Assembly: GCA_034440635.1 (NCBI GenBank) | Contig: JAOTON010001129.1 | Coordinates: forward strand, 1,116,001 to 1,180,000 | Direction: 5' to 3' | DNA from: Lepas anatifera | Lineage: Eukaryota > Arthropoda > Thecostraca > Lepadidae | Length of the DNA stretch: 64,000 bases | Shown here: one piece after another, positions 44,691 through 54,069 of the stretch | Layout: every line of letters begins with the position of its first letter | How positions within the stretch are numbered: the first letter of the stretch is position 1 | Notes under the pieces: model-generated | The model's input: the letters and a program-made list of their open reading frames with translations, nothing else | The model's database searches: none | What the model was told of the DNA's origin: nothing | Program-made: the position numbers and the translations under genes

Positions 44691-45117
44691 ATGCAACCTC
44701 CTCTTGGCGCCAAGCTAGCGAATATGATTAATGTGAAGGCTAAGGCCCACGTGAAAGAACTTAGGGTGTCGGAAGACCTTTTGCCCACTGAGCCCACCCC
44801 CATCCGTCACTCATTCAACATCAGAGGGGCTAAGGAGTTCGACAGTTGGTCATTGGGTGACATGCCGAAGGGGGATGTGGACAGGAGCTTCTTTCCGGCA
44901 CGCTACAGGGAGGTATCGTCGGATTGTCCGAGCAGTACAACGCGGCTATTCCCAGCTCAGCCGCAGTGGAGAGAGTGTTATCCATGGGCTCAAACATTCT
45001 GAAGCCAAAGTGCAGCACTCTCACGGATAGGAACTGTGAACGGTTCGTGTTTCTGAAGGGAAACGCGCATCTGTTCCAGCACAAGATCAAAGAGAAGGAA
45101 GAGGTGATGGACTGATA
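44691..45117 (+). pseudogene. hAT transposase C-terminal dimerisation domain remnant
   Basis: Two plus-strand frames join across a shift near 44925. The second reads EQYNAAIPSSAAVERVLSMG then SNILKPKCSTLTDRNCERFV then FLKGNAHLF. This is the hallmark hAT family C-terminal motif (S-S-A-x-x-E-R-x-F-S...R-x-x-L...-x-x-FLKxN). The catalytic part is absent. It is a decayed DNA-transposon or domesticated-type fragment in the Wnt intron. Confidence 0.82.
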
Positions 45118-45560
45118 GGCTGTGTCACCCATCGCAGAACATGGTGCCCCTATGATTTTATCATGCCCCTCACGTCAAGGAACAACGCCGCACCATTCAT
45201 TTTTCTTAAGTTTAAACTCCAGCCTGCTCGAAGCAGGAGAAAATAGAGGTATCTCTTAGCATTAGCACACTAGCGCCGCCCCGTGACTGTATTGAAAACT
45301 AAGGGTTCAACCGTAATTGTCTGGCTTTAGATTAATTACTGATGGATACAAATAGCAATTAGTGAGTCTAACATTATCCAATAGTTCTAGAAAGCTGCTG
45401 AAAAGCATGCTGCACCTTCCGTTTAGGTATGGTCTTTATATTATGAACCACCTTCTTTGGCTGATCTAGCTCCAGAACGAAAAAGAAACATATGGCTCTG
45501 AGAAAATCGAGGATCTGGCTGATCATATCAGCATTCCTAACTATCAAATCAATCAATGTC
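45118..45560. other. Intronic, no gene recognised
   Basis: Short stretch between the hAT and LINE relics; no domain seen. Confidence 0.35.
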
Positions 45561-45574
45561 AGTTCTCAAGGCAA

Positions 45575-45915
45575 TCATTCGGTAGGAAATTCACCACTTT
45601 CCCACAAGGAGTTAAATGATGTCGACAGGGCGTCCAGCGCGCAGTGAGGAAGACATTTCAACATATCGTTATGGATTAGGTCAGGCCCCTCCGTTACGCT
45701 GCGTAGGTTCCCTATCCCTGACATGAGTTCTATTAGGGAAAAAGGCGAGTTATATGAAAAATTAACTGTTGTCTTGAAGTCAACTGGTCTTTGTTCCGAC
45801 AGGACTTTAAGCCGCATGAACTGTGAATCCTCTCTTCTGGACTTGCAGCGCTCAGCAAAGCCATTTCCGGGAGCGTTCGCCACCTCATCTGTGTCAGAAA
45901 TTTATCTGCCTCCAA
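45575..45915 (-). pseudogene. LINE reverse transcriptase N-terminal (finger) region
   Basis: Minus-strand frame with SPFSLIELMSGIGNLRSVTE, then GPDLIHNDMLKCLP (the A-GPD-I...-L--L motif), then ALDALSTSFNSLWESGEFP. The catalytic palm is missing. Confidence 0.8.
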
Positions 45916-46154
45916 TGTTTAGCACAGGAAGAGGGGTTGACATAGACCTCCCTTCTATGGGTCTGATTTGGGAGAATACCTGTGTGAGTGGAGTTGTTCT
46001 GTTCAGACTCCCAACAAAGTCACGCCACGACTTTCTCTTTGCTAGACAGATGGTTCGTCTGCAAATCGCTCGCGCTCACCTTAACTCAATTAAGTGGGAT
46101 TGTGTAGAGTTGCTCTTGAAACGCCTGTAAGCCCTCCGGCGTGAACGGATCGCA

Positions 46155-47030
46155 TTACGGCACTCGTCTGTCCACCAAGATACCGGGGCGAGGTTTGCCA
46201 GATGTTCTGGGAATGGACGCGTGGGCCGCATTTAAGAGAAGTGTAGAAAACTGTTCAATTGTGAGCACCTCCGCACTTGAGATGCTTTGAAAGGACCTCT
46301 CAAGCAAAGACCGAAATTTTGGCATATCTGCCTTGCGGAAGTTCCATCGTTGAGGCCTTCTTCCGAGTAATGCCGCGTTTTCACAATCTAGAAAGATAGG
46401 AAAATGATCACTTCCCATTGGGTCGCCGCCCACAGACCAATCAAAGAGGCTACTCAACTGTGAACTGCACAAGCTTAGGTCTAAAGCCGATTCGCGACCA
46501 CATGGGAGTGTAAGATGTGTTGCCGTCCCAGTGTTAAGAACACACAGTGATTGTTGAGTAATAAAGCGCTAAAGGTGGTACCCTCGACTGTTTACAATAT
46601 CGCATCCCCAAACAGTGTAGTGCGCATTAAAATCCCCCAGTAGGATGACTGACGGTGGGAGTTCAGACATAAGTGTTTCCAGTTGTGACAAGGGCATGTC
46701 TCTGCCAGGGGGCAGGTATACGGAACATATAGTTATTTCCCTACGAAATAAGTTCACACGCGCTCCAACAGCTTGCACAGCTGCAGTAAGTATTAACTCT
46801 TTTGCTGGCATCATGCGGCTCACTGCCAAAAGAACCCCACCGTGGGCAACGGGATCACGCTGCATATCTTTACGAAAAATCTGGAACCCCTGCAGTGAAA
46901 ATGGAATACCTGGTGCCAGCTTTGTCTCTTGAAGAGCTACTACTGAGGGGTGTCTAGCCCTAATGACGCTCTGGAGATCAGTGATATTGGTCGGAATCCC
47001 ACGGCAGTTCCATTGTAAAATTGTGTTTAT
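46155..47030 (-). pseudogene. AP-type endonuclease domain of LINE ORF2
   Basis: The minus strand reads NTILQWNCRGIPTNITDLQ, then VVALQETKL (catalytic Glu), GGVLLAVSR, ITICSVYLPPGR, SVILLGDFNAHYTVWG (GDFN), a stop/shift, and then DPMGSDHFPIFLD (SDH catalytic motif). All four endonuclease signature blocks are present in order. A stop near 46569 breaks the reading. Confidence 0.88.
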
Positions 47031-47056
47031 CTGGGGATGGATTGTAAAAGGTGCTA

Positions 47057-47735
47057 TTAACTAAAAATAGTCGGTCGCGCGATGTCCAGCTGGGAGGGGG
47101 GGGCACCGCCACCAGAACTCCTACGAGCAGGAGCTAGTGTTATTGTTGGGCTGAGTCCAAACGATCGGGATCTGCTGCCTTTTGACTCGGTTTGCAGCCT
47201 CTGTCTTCTCCGAGGACTCTCTAGCCCACTCGGAGAGGGAGTATCGGAGAGGCCACGCTTCTTGGGTCTGGTTCCCACCGGAGTTTCAACAGGAGGTTCC
47301 GTCTGGTTAAAGTGAGGACGCGGACGAGCAGTGGGGGCCGATCCTTGTGGTGATCGAGGTGCCTGCCGAGGAGGAGGAGGGAGAGGGGGCGGTCCCATTT
47401 TGGTTTTTGGTGCCTCGACGCGCTTGTATCGAGTCGCCTGAGGAGTGCTATCTTCGGATCTGAGGGGAAGTGGTGGGTCGATAGATGGACCTGAACAATT
47501 GGGTTTTGGCGGAGTACCTCTAGGATGTTTCGGTTTTCATCCCTTTCCCACCTCTATCCAAGGCTGCTCCCCGTCACTAGCAGGCCCAGTATCGCCCTGG
47601 CCAACGCCGGGGTGCTCAAGCGCCACAGGAGGCCCCGGACGGACCTCCGGAGCTGCCGGTGGGACGGGCGTTGCGGATTCCTGTGCACCCACAGCAGGAT
47701 AGTTCGATGCGGGAATCGAGACACTCTGTGGCTGG
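47057..47735 (-). pseudogene. LINE ORF1 proline-rich C-terminal region
   Basis: One frame holds SVSIPASNYPAVGAQESATP and continues to a stop near 47537. It reads on in the same general sense (TRYKRVEAPKTKMGPPPLPP) to PRRRQRLQTESKGSRSRSF. It is similar in style to the ORF1 tail at 11.38-11.63 kb. The stop and frame change make it non-functional. Confidence 0.6.
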
Positions 47736-48501
47736 ATGTACGCTCTACAGAGCACCCTGAGTGACTGTTCTTCCCCGCGCGGCGCAGGTACCCGGGAGGC
47801 AGCGGTGATGTACGCTCTACAGAGCACTCTGAGTGACTGTTCTTCCCCGCGCGGCGCAGGTACACGGGAGGCAGCGGTGATGTACGCTCTACAGAGCACT
47901 CTGAGTGACTGTTCTCCCCCGCTCGGCGCAGGTACCCGGGAGGCAGCGGTGATGTACGCTCTACAGAGCAATCTGAGTGACTGTTCTCCCCCACGCGGCG
48001 CAGGTACTCGGGAGGCAGCGGTGATGTACGCTCTACAGAGCACTGTGACTGACTGTTCTCTCCCGCGCGGCGCAGGTACCCGGGAGGCAGCGGTGATGTA
48101 CGCTCTACAGAGTATTGAGACTGACTGTTCTCCCCCACGCGGCGCAGGTACCCGGGAGGCAGCGGTGATGTACGCTCTACAGAGTATTGAGACTGACTGT
48201 TCTCCCCCACGCGGCGCAGGTACCCGGGAGGCAGCGGTGATTACGCTCTACAGAGCACTGTGACTGACTTCTCCCCGCGCGGTGCAGGTACCCGGGAGGC
48301 AGCTGTGATGTACGCTCTACAGAGCACTGTGACTGACTGTTCTCCCCGCGCGGCGCAGGTACCCGGGAGGCAGCGGTGATGTACGCTCTACAGAGCACTG
48401 TGACTGACTGTTCTCCCCCGCGCGTCGCAGGTACCCGGGAGGCAGCGGTGATGTACGCTCTACAGAGCACTGTGACTGACTGTTCTCCCCGCGCGGCGCA
48501 G
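47736..48501 (+). repeat. Tandem array of the Wnt exon 3 acceptor, 72-bp unit
   Basis: ATGTACGCTCTACAGAG occurs at 47736, 47808, 47880, 47952, 48024, 48096 and 48168, each exactly 72 bp apart. It then recurs at 48240 (with a deletion), 48308, 48379 and 48451, and finally at 48522 inside the real exon. Each unit contains about 34 bases of intron end (CTGACTG-TTCTCCCC-GCGCGGCGCAG) and about 38 bases of exon start. Ten acceptor copies lie at exon-start positions 47788, 47860, 47932, 48004, 48076, 48148, 48220, 48288, 48359 and 48431, before the authentic 48502. The long frames on both strands here are repeat artefacts. Confidence 0.95.
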
Positions 48502-48782
48502 GTACTCGGGAGGCAGCGGTGATGTACGCTCTACAGAGCGCCGGCGTGGCCTTCACCCTGTACGCAGCCTGTCGGCGCGGCACGCTGGCCTCCTGCTCCT
48601 GCGGCGCGGCGCACACAGGAGCAGGAGCGGTGGAACACACCCTGCAGCGGTGGAAGTGGTCGGGATGTCCGTCGGGGCTGGAGTACAGCGCCAGGAAGGC
48701 GCGCGCCTTCGTCAACGGCCGCGAGACTGAGGGCGACGGCCGCAGCCGCGTCAACGTCCACAACAACAAAGTCGGTGTCAAG
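48502..48782 (+). CDS. Wnt: Wnt ligand, coding exon 3
   Basis: Acceptor GCGGCGCAG|GT and donor GTCAAG|GTGAAC; phase 1 in, phase 0 out. It encodes (G)TREAAVMYALQSAGVAF, LYAACRRGTLASCSC, LQRWKWSGCPSGLEYSARKA and FVNGRETEG, then RSRVNVHNNKVGVK. These are the Wnt phrases G-T-R-E-xA-xYA, the ACxxGxLxxCxC pair, WxWxGC, and the HNNxxG block. The VNVHNNKVGVK ending and S-C-S-C spacing resemble Wnt9 best. Splicing to any upstream array copy would add repeat sequence and reach a stop or frameshift, so only this acceptor is expected to give a normal protein. Confidence 0.93.
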
Positions 48783-49214
48783 GTGAACTCCTTTCTGGTG
48801 TGCTATTTCGTTTGGTACGGGGTCGTTCCACATAACATCGCAAATAAATGGACAATCTTGGCCCCACTCCTTATGATTTTCTTAAAATTGATAGGCTGAT
48901 AGTAACTTTGAAATTGATAGGCTGATAGTAACTTTGAAATTTTCACATTTCCAGTTTTTAGCCCCGGGTGACCTTTCAGGTCAAATTTTCAAATAAAAAT
49001 TTCAAATATGACAACGCTCATATTTGATTCGTTCATCATGGATTTGATTCGTTCATATTCGTTGATCATACATTTTCGTGAAACCTTCATGAGAAGTGTG
49101 GCTGCATTTGGGAAAAATTTAAGGAAAAATTCAGATGGGTAATTTATAAATTTTTTATTTACTCAAAAGAATGAAGAAAAGGTGTCATTAATCTGATGGC
49201 GGAACGTTTTCGTC
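48783..49214 (+). other. Wnt: Wnt intron, no further feature
   Basis: Includes a 26-bp perfect tandem duplication (AAATTGATAGGCTGATAGTA twice, about 48885-48940). Otherwise plain A/T-rich intron. Confidence 0.5.
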
Positions 49215-49215
49215 C

Positions 49216-49545
49216 AAGGGGGCACCTTCAATGCAGCCCCCCGCCAACAGCAAGCGCAGATCACCGGATGTGACGTCACACCTCGTAGCACATAACATGG
49301 AAAAATTAAATGGTTAAATATCCAAACTTTTGCAAAGAGAGGCCCAGAATCGAAAATAAAATGTTTATCCATTGCATTGGGGAAAAATTTGGTTACCGTG
49401 TATTCTCACAAATTTGTATGCTGGAAGTGTCATTAGCAGCAGTTTAACACACGGCTCAATGGGGAAGGAATTCCTCCACGTCCGTGTGACGTCACTCGGG
49501 CGTGGAGGAATCCCTCTTGAACGTACCTGTAAGTAAAGGTATCTT
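49216..49545 (+). repeat. Dispersed repeat family C, copy 2
   Basis: Collinear with 21265-21592. The inverted repeat TTCCTCCACG ... CGTGGAGGAA with TGACGTCA in its loop is at about 49469-49508. Confidence 0.85.
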
Positions 49546-51454
49546 ACCTTCAATGGGGTTAATCTCATCAGTGAGAGATGGGCTAGATGGCCGTTTAATG
49601 GTAAATTTCACAGAAATCATCACTGCTTAATCGTGCAGTCGAAAACATGGATTTTTTGTCCCACTCATCTACTTCGGCTTTATCAAAAATAGGTACCTAC
49701 ACATTTACCATCCAGAGATAAATGCTTGTTCGCAGATTGTTAGTGACAGGCCATACCTATTAAAAGCCATTGAACAAAGTGTATATTTCAAACTTTTCAT
49801 CTTCCTTTGTTTTAAGTCATCTTAGAGGAGCAATAGACACCCCATGTGTGAGGAATTTCCTTTTATTACACATGTCCATAGAAAATTCAGGGACAAAATT
49901 ATTTTCGGAGAATAAAGGGTAGTCCTAAAATGAATCCATCTTTGTGTTTTTGTGGCTCTAGAATGTCAACTAGACACCCATATCTAGACAAGAACCAATT
50001 AATGAATTAAACTGATTAGAAAATGATGAAAAACATTAATGAAACTGATAACATTTGTAGAAAATCTGATAATTAACGCTCTAATAAACCAGAGATTGCC
50101 CCTAAACATTTTAGTTTCTCTGTACTCAGGACCTTGCTTATAGCCTAGACATACCTATGGTTATCTCACTGATCGTCAGTTACCAGGTGCGGGTGTAAAA
50201 ATTTTCATAAATATCAGACGTGTTTTGGTCACGAAGGTTTACAACTTAGCGTAAGATGGCTGTGTTAAGCAAGGCTTGCATCAGAGCCGAGTCGAGACGC
50301 CGGGAGTTGGAAAAAGGAAAAATAAGAATGTCAGCGTATTCTCGAGTTTTTTTCAACGTACTCATCGGAGTCTGCTTCATTATCACGATCTCCGCTTTAT
50401 GGCTCTTCAGAGGCAGCGTTTCATAGAAGAAATTGATAGAACCGGTGAGCTCCTAGTTCTAAGTACATTTTTTCCAAACTAGTGATAAAGCAGTGACATT
50501 GCAAAATTCTACACCTTTTTTGGTGTGCTCTAAAAAAATCTGGCGTTTTGCACGAGTTGCTCAGGCTCCTATTTCGAATCCAGTGTCATTGCAAGGGAGG
50601 ACCGGTGAATACAAACGATTTTTCCGATTAACAAGGGATCTTTCCCAGGCTACTTATTAAGTACAAAACATTATTTTTGTGACGTGTAGGGCTAGACTCT
50701 TCATCCACCACGACCCCGTTTTGACTTAGCGTCTTAGCTCTCAGTGCCGAGAGCAAACAATTTTAACGATTACAATACACATGCTATTCCAGTCTATACC
50801 TGTTAGGTAGTGAGGCTAGAGTGGGAAAAAGGAAGCAACATCAATGTCTCGTTATCTTCTTGAGGTCCCCACTACTGTCATCGGTCCAATTTGTATGTAA
50901 GTTTGTATGAAGCTATCTTTGGGTCCCAAAGAATTAATTAATCAAATTAAGTAAATAATTAATGTGATCAATATTTTTCCGAGGTCATGGTGCATGCGCG
51001 ATACCATGGGCACTATGGCGCCCAAATATTTTTTGGAGACAAAAATATTACACGTATTATTCCATACTTCCAGCAAACAACTTTTTCCGAACTCGTTGGA
51101 CAAGAAAAGAATTGTTTGACATCGCAACCACATATTGAGGATACGACAGCCAGGAACAAAAGCTCGCTCTAATCAGCTTCTGGGACACACTTCTACTATC
51201 CCCTAGCCTCACGTCGTGTTCTTCCTCTGGTAGAACCTGTAGTAACAGTCCCGATCTGGGCGACAACACAGGTAGGTGCCACAAGAGCGGCACTCCGTTC
51301 CGGTCAATTGGGTCAAATTTTATTGGTTTCAAGCCTATCCTTTCTGAGGTACTATTTTTGGTCGCCTTTGGACGAGCGACATGGCTATGTGCACTGGGGC
51401 GAGGATGGATCGGAGGGCCGCTACCTACACTGCACCTCTCCCGTTTGTCGCCAG
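49546..51454 (+). other. Wnt: Wnt intron, no gene recognised
   Basis: A/T-rich with short frames on both strands. It ends with an acceptor preceded by CACCTCTCCCGTTTGTCGCCAG. Confidence 0.5.
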
Positions 51455-51761
51455 GTAGTGTCGCGGCGAGGCCGCCGTCGGTCCGCATGCCACGGCCTCT
51501 CAGGCAGCTGCACGATGGTCGTTAGATGGCGTCAGTATCCGGCGTCCTTTCCTGCGATCGCAGCGACCCTGGCGGCGAAGCGCGACAACTCGGCTCTAGT
51601 GACGCTGTCAGAAGAAGGCAAGCTTCAGACAGCGCCCACAGGGGCGCGCCCCGGTCGGCAGAGGCTGGTTCACCTGGAGCCTTCACCCTCGTATTGTGAG
51701 CCGGACCCAGAGACGGGGTTTGAGGGAACTGTGGGTCGACCATGCAGACGTAACAGCTCGG
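51455..51761 (+). CDS. Wnt: Wnt ligand, coding exon 4 (acylation-site region)
   Basis: Acceptor CGTTTGTCGCCAG|GTAGTG and a consensus donor CGG|GTGAGT; phase 0 in, phase 1 out. It encodes VVSRRGRRRSACHGLSGSCT, then WRQYPASFPAIAATLAAKR, then LVHLEPSPSYCEPDPETG and TVGRPCRRNSS. The lipid-acceptor Ser of CHGxSGSC is codon 51500-51502. From the HNN block the residue count up to CHG equals that of Wnt9. The family phrase CKCHG is SACHG and TCW is VRW, so two Cys that pair with each other in known Wnt structures are both absent. LVHLxxSPSxC again resembles Wnt9; GTxGRxC is general. Confidence 0.93.
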
Positions 51762-52468
51762 GTGAGTTTCTGACGGTAGCCGCAGCTCTTGGCGCAGCCA
51801 ACTCAGGGGGTGGACAAGAGCTACTTCTCTAGAATTCTGGGGGGTTTGAAGGTTCCATTTCTGGGTCTTAGAGTTTTTTCCCCAGCAAAATTTAACATGT
51901 AATTCTAATGGGGGTTTTTGCAGGGGTTTGGGGCACGGACCAGTCGGAAAATTTAAGTTGTGCTTAAGGGTATATTTTTGGTTTTTGGTATGTAAAATTG
52001 ATCGGGCTATCTTTTAGGTGCAGTTTTTAGTCCCTGAAATTCTTTTATAACAAGGAAAATCCACGATGAATTTCATTATAATTCTTTCAGAATCCCGTTT
52101 CGAACCTTTGGCTCAACCAATCATAATGCTGAATGCTACCATATGCAACCAGAACCAAAGGTATCATGACCAGAACCCTCCAGAATTCTACATATCCTCA
52201 ACATGCTGCCAAACCAGGCAGTCAGCTGGCTGTCATGTCCGAGCCGTATCTATAGGAACCGTGAGCCGACTTATGTTTTGACCCTTCGTCACAAACAAGG
52301 CCAGTAGCGCTTAGTCTAACTTTACACAAATACTTATATTTCGGCAGCCTGTATCTTTTTTGTTTATCGTGTAGGATTTGCGTCACGGAATACTTGGATG
52401 CACGGAGATGCTGGAGCCAGTGGCAGTGCACGCCGGACCTGACCTGACCCGTCGCTACCGTTCGGCAG
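51762..52468 (+). other. Wnt: Wnt intron with repeat D copy 2
   Basis: Donor GTGAGT at 51762; acceptor TACCGTTCGGCAG at 52468 with CTGAC branch-point-like copies just upstream. The repeat D copy lies within it. Confidence 0.75.
51800..52110 (+). repeat. Dispersed repeat family D, copy 2
   Basis: Collinear with 25785-26090, ending in GAATCCCGTTTCGAACCTTTG. Inserted close to the donor of Wnt exon 4. Confidence 0.8.
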
Positions 52469-52611
52469 TGGCGGGCAGCTGTGCACGCCTGTGCTGTGAC
52501 CGGGGCTACACCTCCCGGGTGGTTCACCAGGTGTTCTGCTGTAACTACCACGCCAACCCCGTCCACCCTACCCGCTGTCAACAGAGGACGCGCCTGCGAA
52601 CCTGCCGCTGA
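52469..52611 (+). CDS. Wnt: Wnt ligand, last coding exon (Cys-rich C-terminus)
   Basis: The exon begins TG, which completes the split codon G|TG from exon 4. It encodes (V)AGSCARLCCDRGYTSRVV, then HQVFCCNYHANPVHPTRCQQ, then RTRLRTCR and stop TGA (52609-52611). Joining here gives nine residues between GRPC and C-ARLCC, the normal Wnt distance (C-N-x-T-S-x-G-x-x-x-C). This favours 52469 over the pyrimidine-rich acceptor at 52374, which is out of phase. The CCGRGY block reads CCDRGY. The usual WCC doublet is absent, leaving four Cys after RGY in place of about seven. Confidence 0.88.
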
Positions 52612-52762
52612 GCGCCAGATCCCAGCAGGGTCTCGACTAGTGAATCGAGTGTGAAGCCTGAGCGCCAGCTCTCAGCAGGGTCTGGCACTAGTGAATCGAG
52701 TCTGAAGCCTGAGCGCCAGCTCTCAGCAGGGTCTGGCACTAGTGAATCGAGTGTGAAGTTTG
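52609..52762 (+). repeat. Three-copy 53-bp tandem repeat starting at the Wnt stop codon
   Basis: (C)CTGAGCGCCAG(C/A)TC(T/C)CAGCAGGGTCT, followed by CACTAGTGAATCGAGT(G/C)TGAAG, is repeated three times. The first copy overlaps the stop codon (GCTGAGCGCCAG). Confidence 0.9.
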
Positions 52763-53289
52763 TAAGCCGTCCTGGCTGCAGGGGCTTTGTGATACTCTGG
52801 AAAAAACGCGGCCGATGATAACGTCCGAGTCTCAGTAGTGTTGGAACTGGTCGTGGTATCTACCCGTATTGTCAACAACTCTAGAGCGTAGCTGGGCTAG
52901 GCGCTCACATTTCTACAGAGGGAGCTAGAAGCGCATATTTGTGCCGCTGGTTCCAGGCAGGACACTTGCTGAACAAAGTGTTTCGTTGAGGTTCCCCCCA
53001 CCAACCCTTTAGACCGGTTTGCTTTCTCCAAACGCCAAGTTGGGGGTGGCAGTCTTCCCATCCGCACGGAGCTGGAAGTAAACAGTGATCAAGTACATTA
53101 CGACGCGAAGCTGCTTTCGGCGTAAAAACTTAATGCTGGGCTAGGCAGTGTAGATGACTTGACAGGAGGGTTTTTTAACTGCAGGCAAATGGACGAGAGC
53201 TGTACCGAAAGTTTGAGTTAGAAACTCTCGCCAGCCTGTTCGTGTTGGACCTGCCGACGTTACAGGCAGCTACGAGCCGTCCGTGCACT

Positions 53290-53660
53290 GATAACCGCCC
53301 GCATCACGGAAACGTCCCCTCCACATCACGGAAACGTCCGCTCCACATCACGGACACGTCCGCTCCACATCACGGAAACGTCCGCTCCACATCACGGAAA
53401 CGTCCGCTCCACATCACAGACACGTCCGCTCCACATCACGGAAACGTCCGCTCCACGTCATGGAAACGTCCGCTCCACATCACGGAAACGTCCACTCCAC
53501 ATCACGGAAACGTCCGCTCCGCATCACGGAAACGTCCACTCCACATCACGGACACGTCCGCTCCACATCACGGACACGTCCGCTCCACATCACGGAAACG
53601 TCCGCTCCACGTCATGGAAACGTCCGTTCCACATCACGGAAACGTCCGCTCACGGCTTGG
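53290..53660. repeat. 22-bp minisatellite (CACGGAAACGTCCGCTCCACAT)
   Basis: About 16-17 copies of the 22-bp unit with few changes (GGACACG for GGAAACG, CGTCATGG variants). The variants recur in blocks, indicating multi-unit duplications. The 198-codon frame through it is a repeat artefact. Confidence 0.95.
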
Positions 53661-54021
53661 CCGGAACTGGTGGCTGATGCTGTTCTGTAGCGGACAGTTT
53701 CTGTTGGCGCCGAACTCACATGTCGGGATGGAGTCTCCAGAGGGGAGTGGCCGTCGCCGATCTTCAGTGCGTTGTGAGTTTGAGGTACTTTGCTTATGCG
53801 CACGTAAATGTAAAGAACATCTAAATTATTATCAGTGATTCTGCTTCCGATCGAAACATTGACTTGAATATTGGAGCTCAGCACAGCTGATTTTACCCTA
53901 GCAGTATTATATCTAAGCTTTCGTACTTGGAGGATGCTGTGGATATCAAATACTTAGTTGTGTCTGATTTTTATCACCACGATTATATATGAAACCTGTG
54001 CAATGTTGTATCATGCAGTTA

Positions 54022-54027
54022 AATAAA
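54022..54027 (+). terminator. Candidate polyadenylation signal of Wnt
   Basis: AATAAA about 1.4 kb after the Wnt stop codon. Confidence 0.4.
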
Positions 54028-54069
54028 TTCCTAAAACTTGACTGGCTGTGAATCAAGAATGTAGAGAAC

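Larger units (their letters stand above)
45561..47735 (-). mobile_element. I/R1-type LINE relic: ORF1 tail, endonuclease, RT start
   Basis: On the minus strand, from 47735 downward: a proline-rich ORF1 tail, a short gap, an AP-type endonuclease and the N-terminal RT region. It stops near 45575, before the catalytic palm. It lacks both the ORF1 front and the 3' end. Its upstream edge directly abuts the 72-bp Wnt acceptor array. Loss of the 3' end is unusual for a simple 5'-truncated insertion and implies later deletion. Confidence 0.8.
22480..48501 (+). other. Wnt: Wnt intron, about 26.0 kb
   Basis: Donor GTCGGTG at 22480 and acceptor GCGCGGCGCAG at 48501. The phase is 1 on both sides, and the joined codon G|GT gives Gly in KG-TREAAVMYA, matching the conserved G-T-(R/K)-E-xAF-YA phrase. 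The intron contains the Penelope-like element, LINE, hAT and repeat insertions listed separately. Confidence 0.85.
52612..54045 (+). other. Wnt: Probable Wnt 3' untranslated region
   Basis: No further coding sequence. AATAAA at 54022-54027 is the first good polyadenylation signal after the stop. The region contains the 53-bp repeat, an unremarkable stretch at 52763-53285, and the 22-bp minisatellite. Confidence 0.45.

Noticed and set aside
47736..48501. CRISPR-like array
   Set aside because: Repeats are contiguous without unique spacers and match a eukaryotic exon boundary; the same reasoning applies to the other tandem arrays.
47537..48781. Long frames on both strands through the 72-bp array (up to 218 codons)
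   Set aside because: The unit length is a multiple of three, so any stop-free phase stays open. They are repeat artefacts.
52374..52468. Pyrimidine-rich acceptor at 52374 as the start of the last Wnt exon
   Set aside because: It has a better pyrimidine tract, but joining it to the phase-1 donor at 51761 shifts frame and stops after about 22 codons. The acceptor at 52468 restores the exact Wnt cysteine spacing.
53242..53838. 198-codon frame across the minisatellite
   Set aside because: Encodes only permuted His/Thr/Arg repeats from the 22-bp unit.
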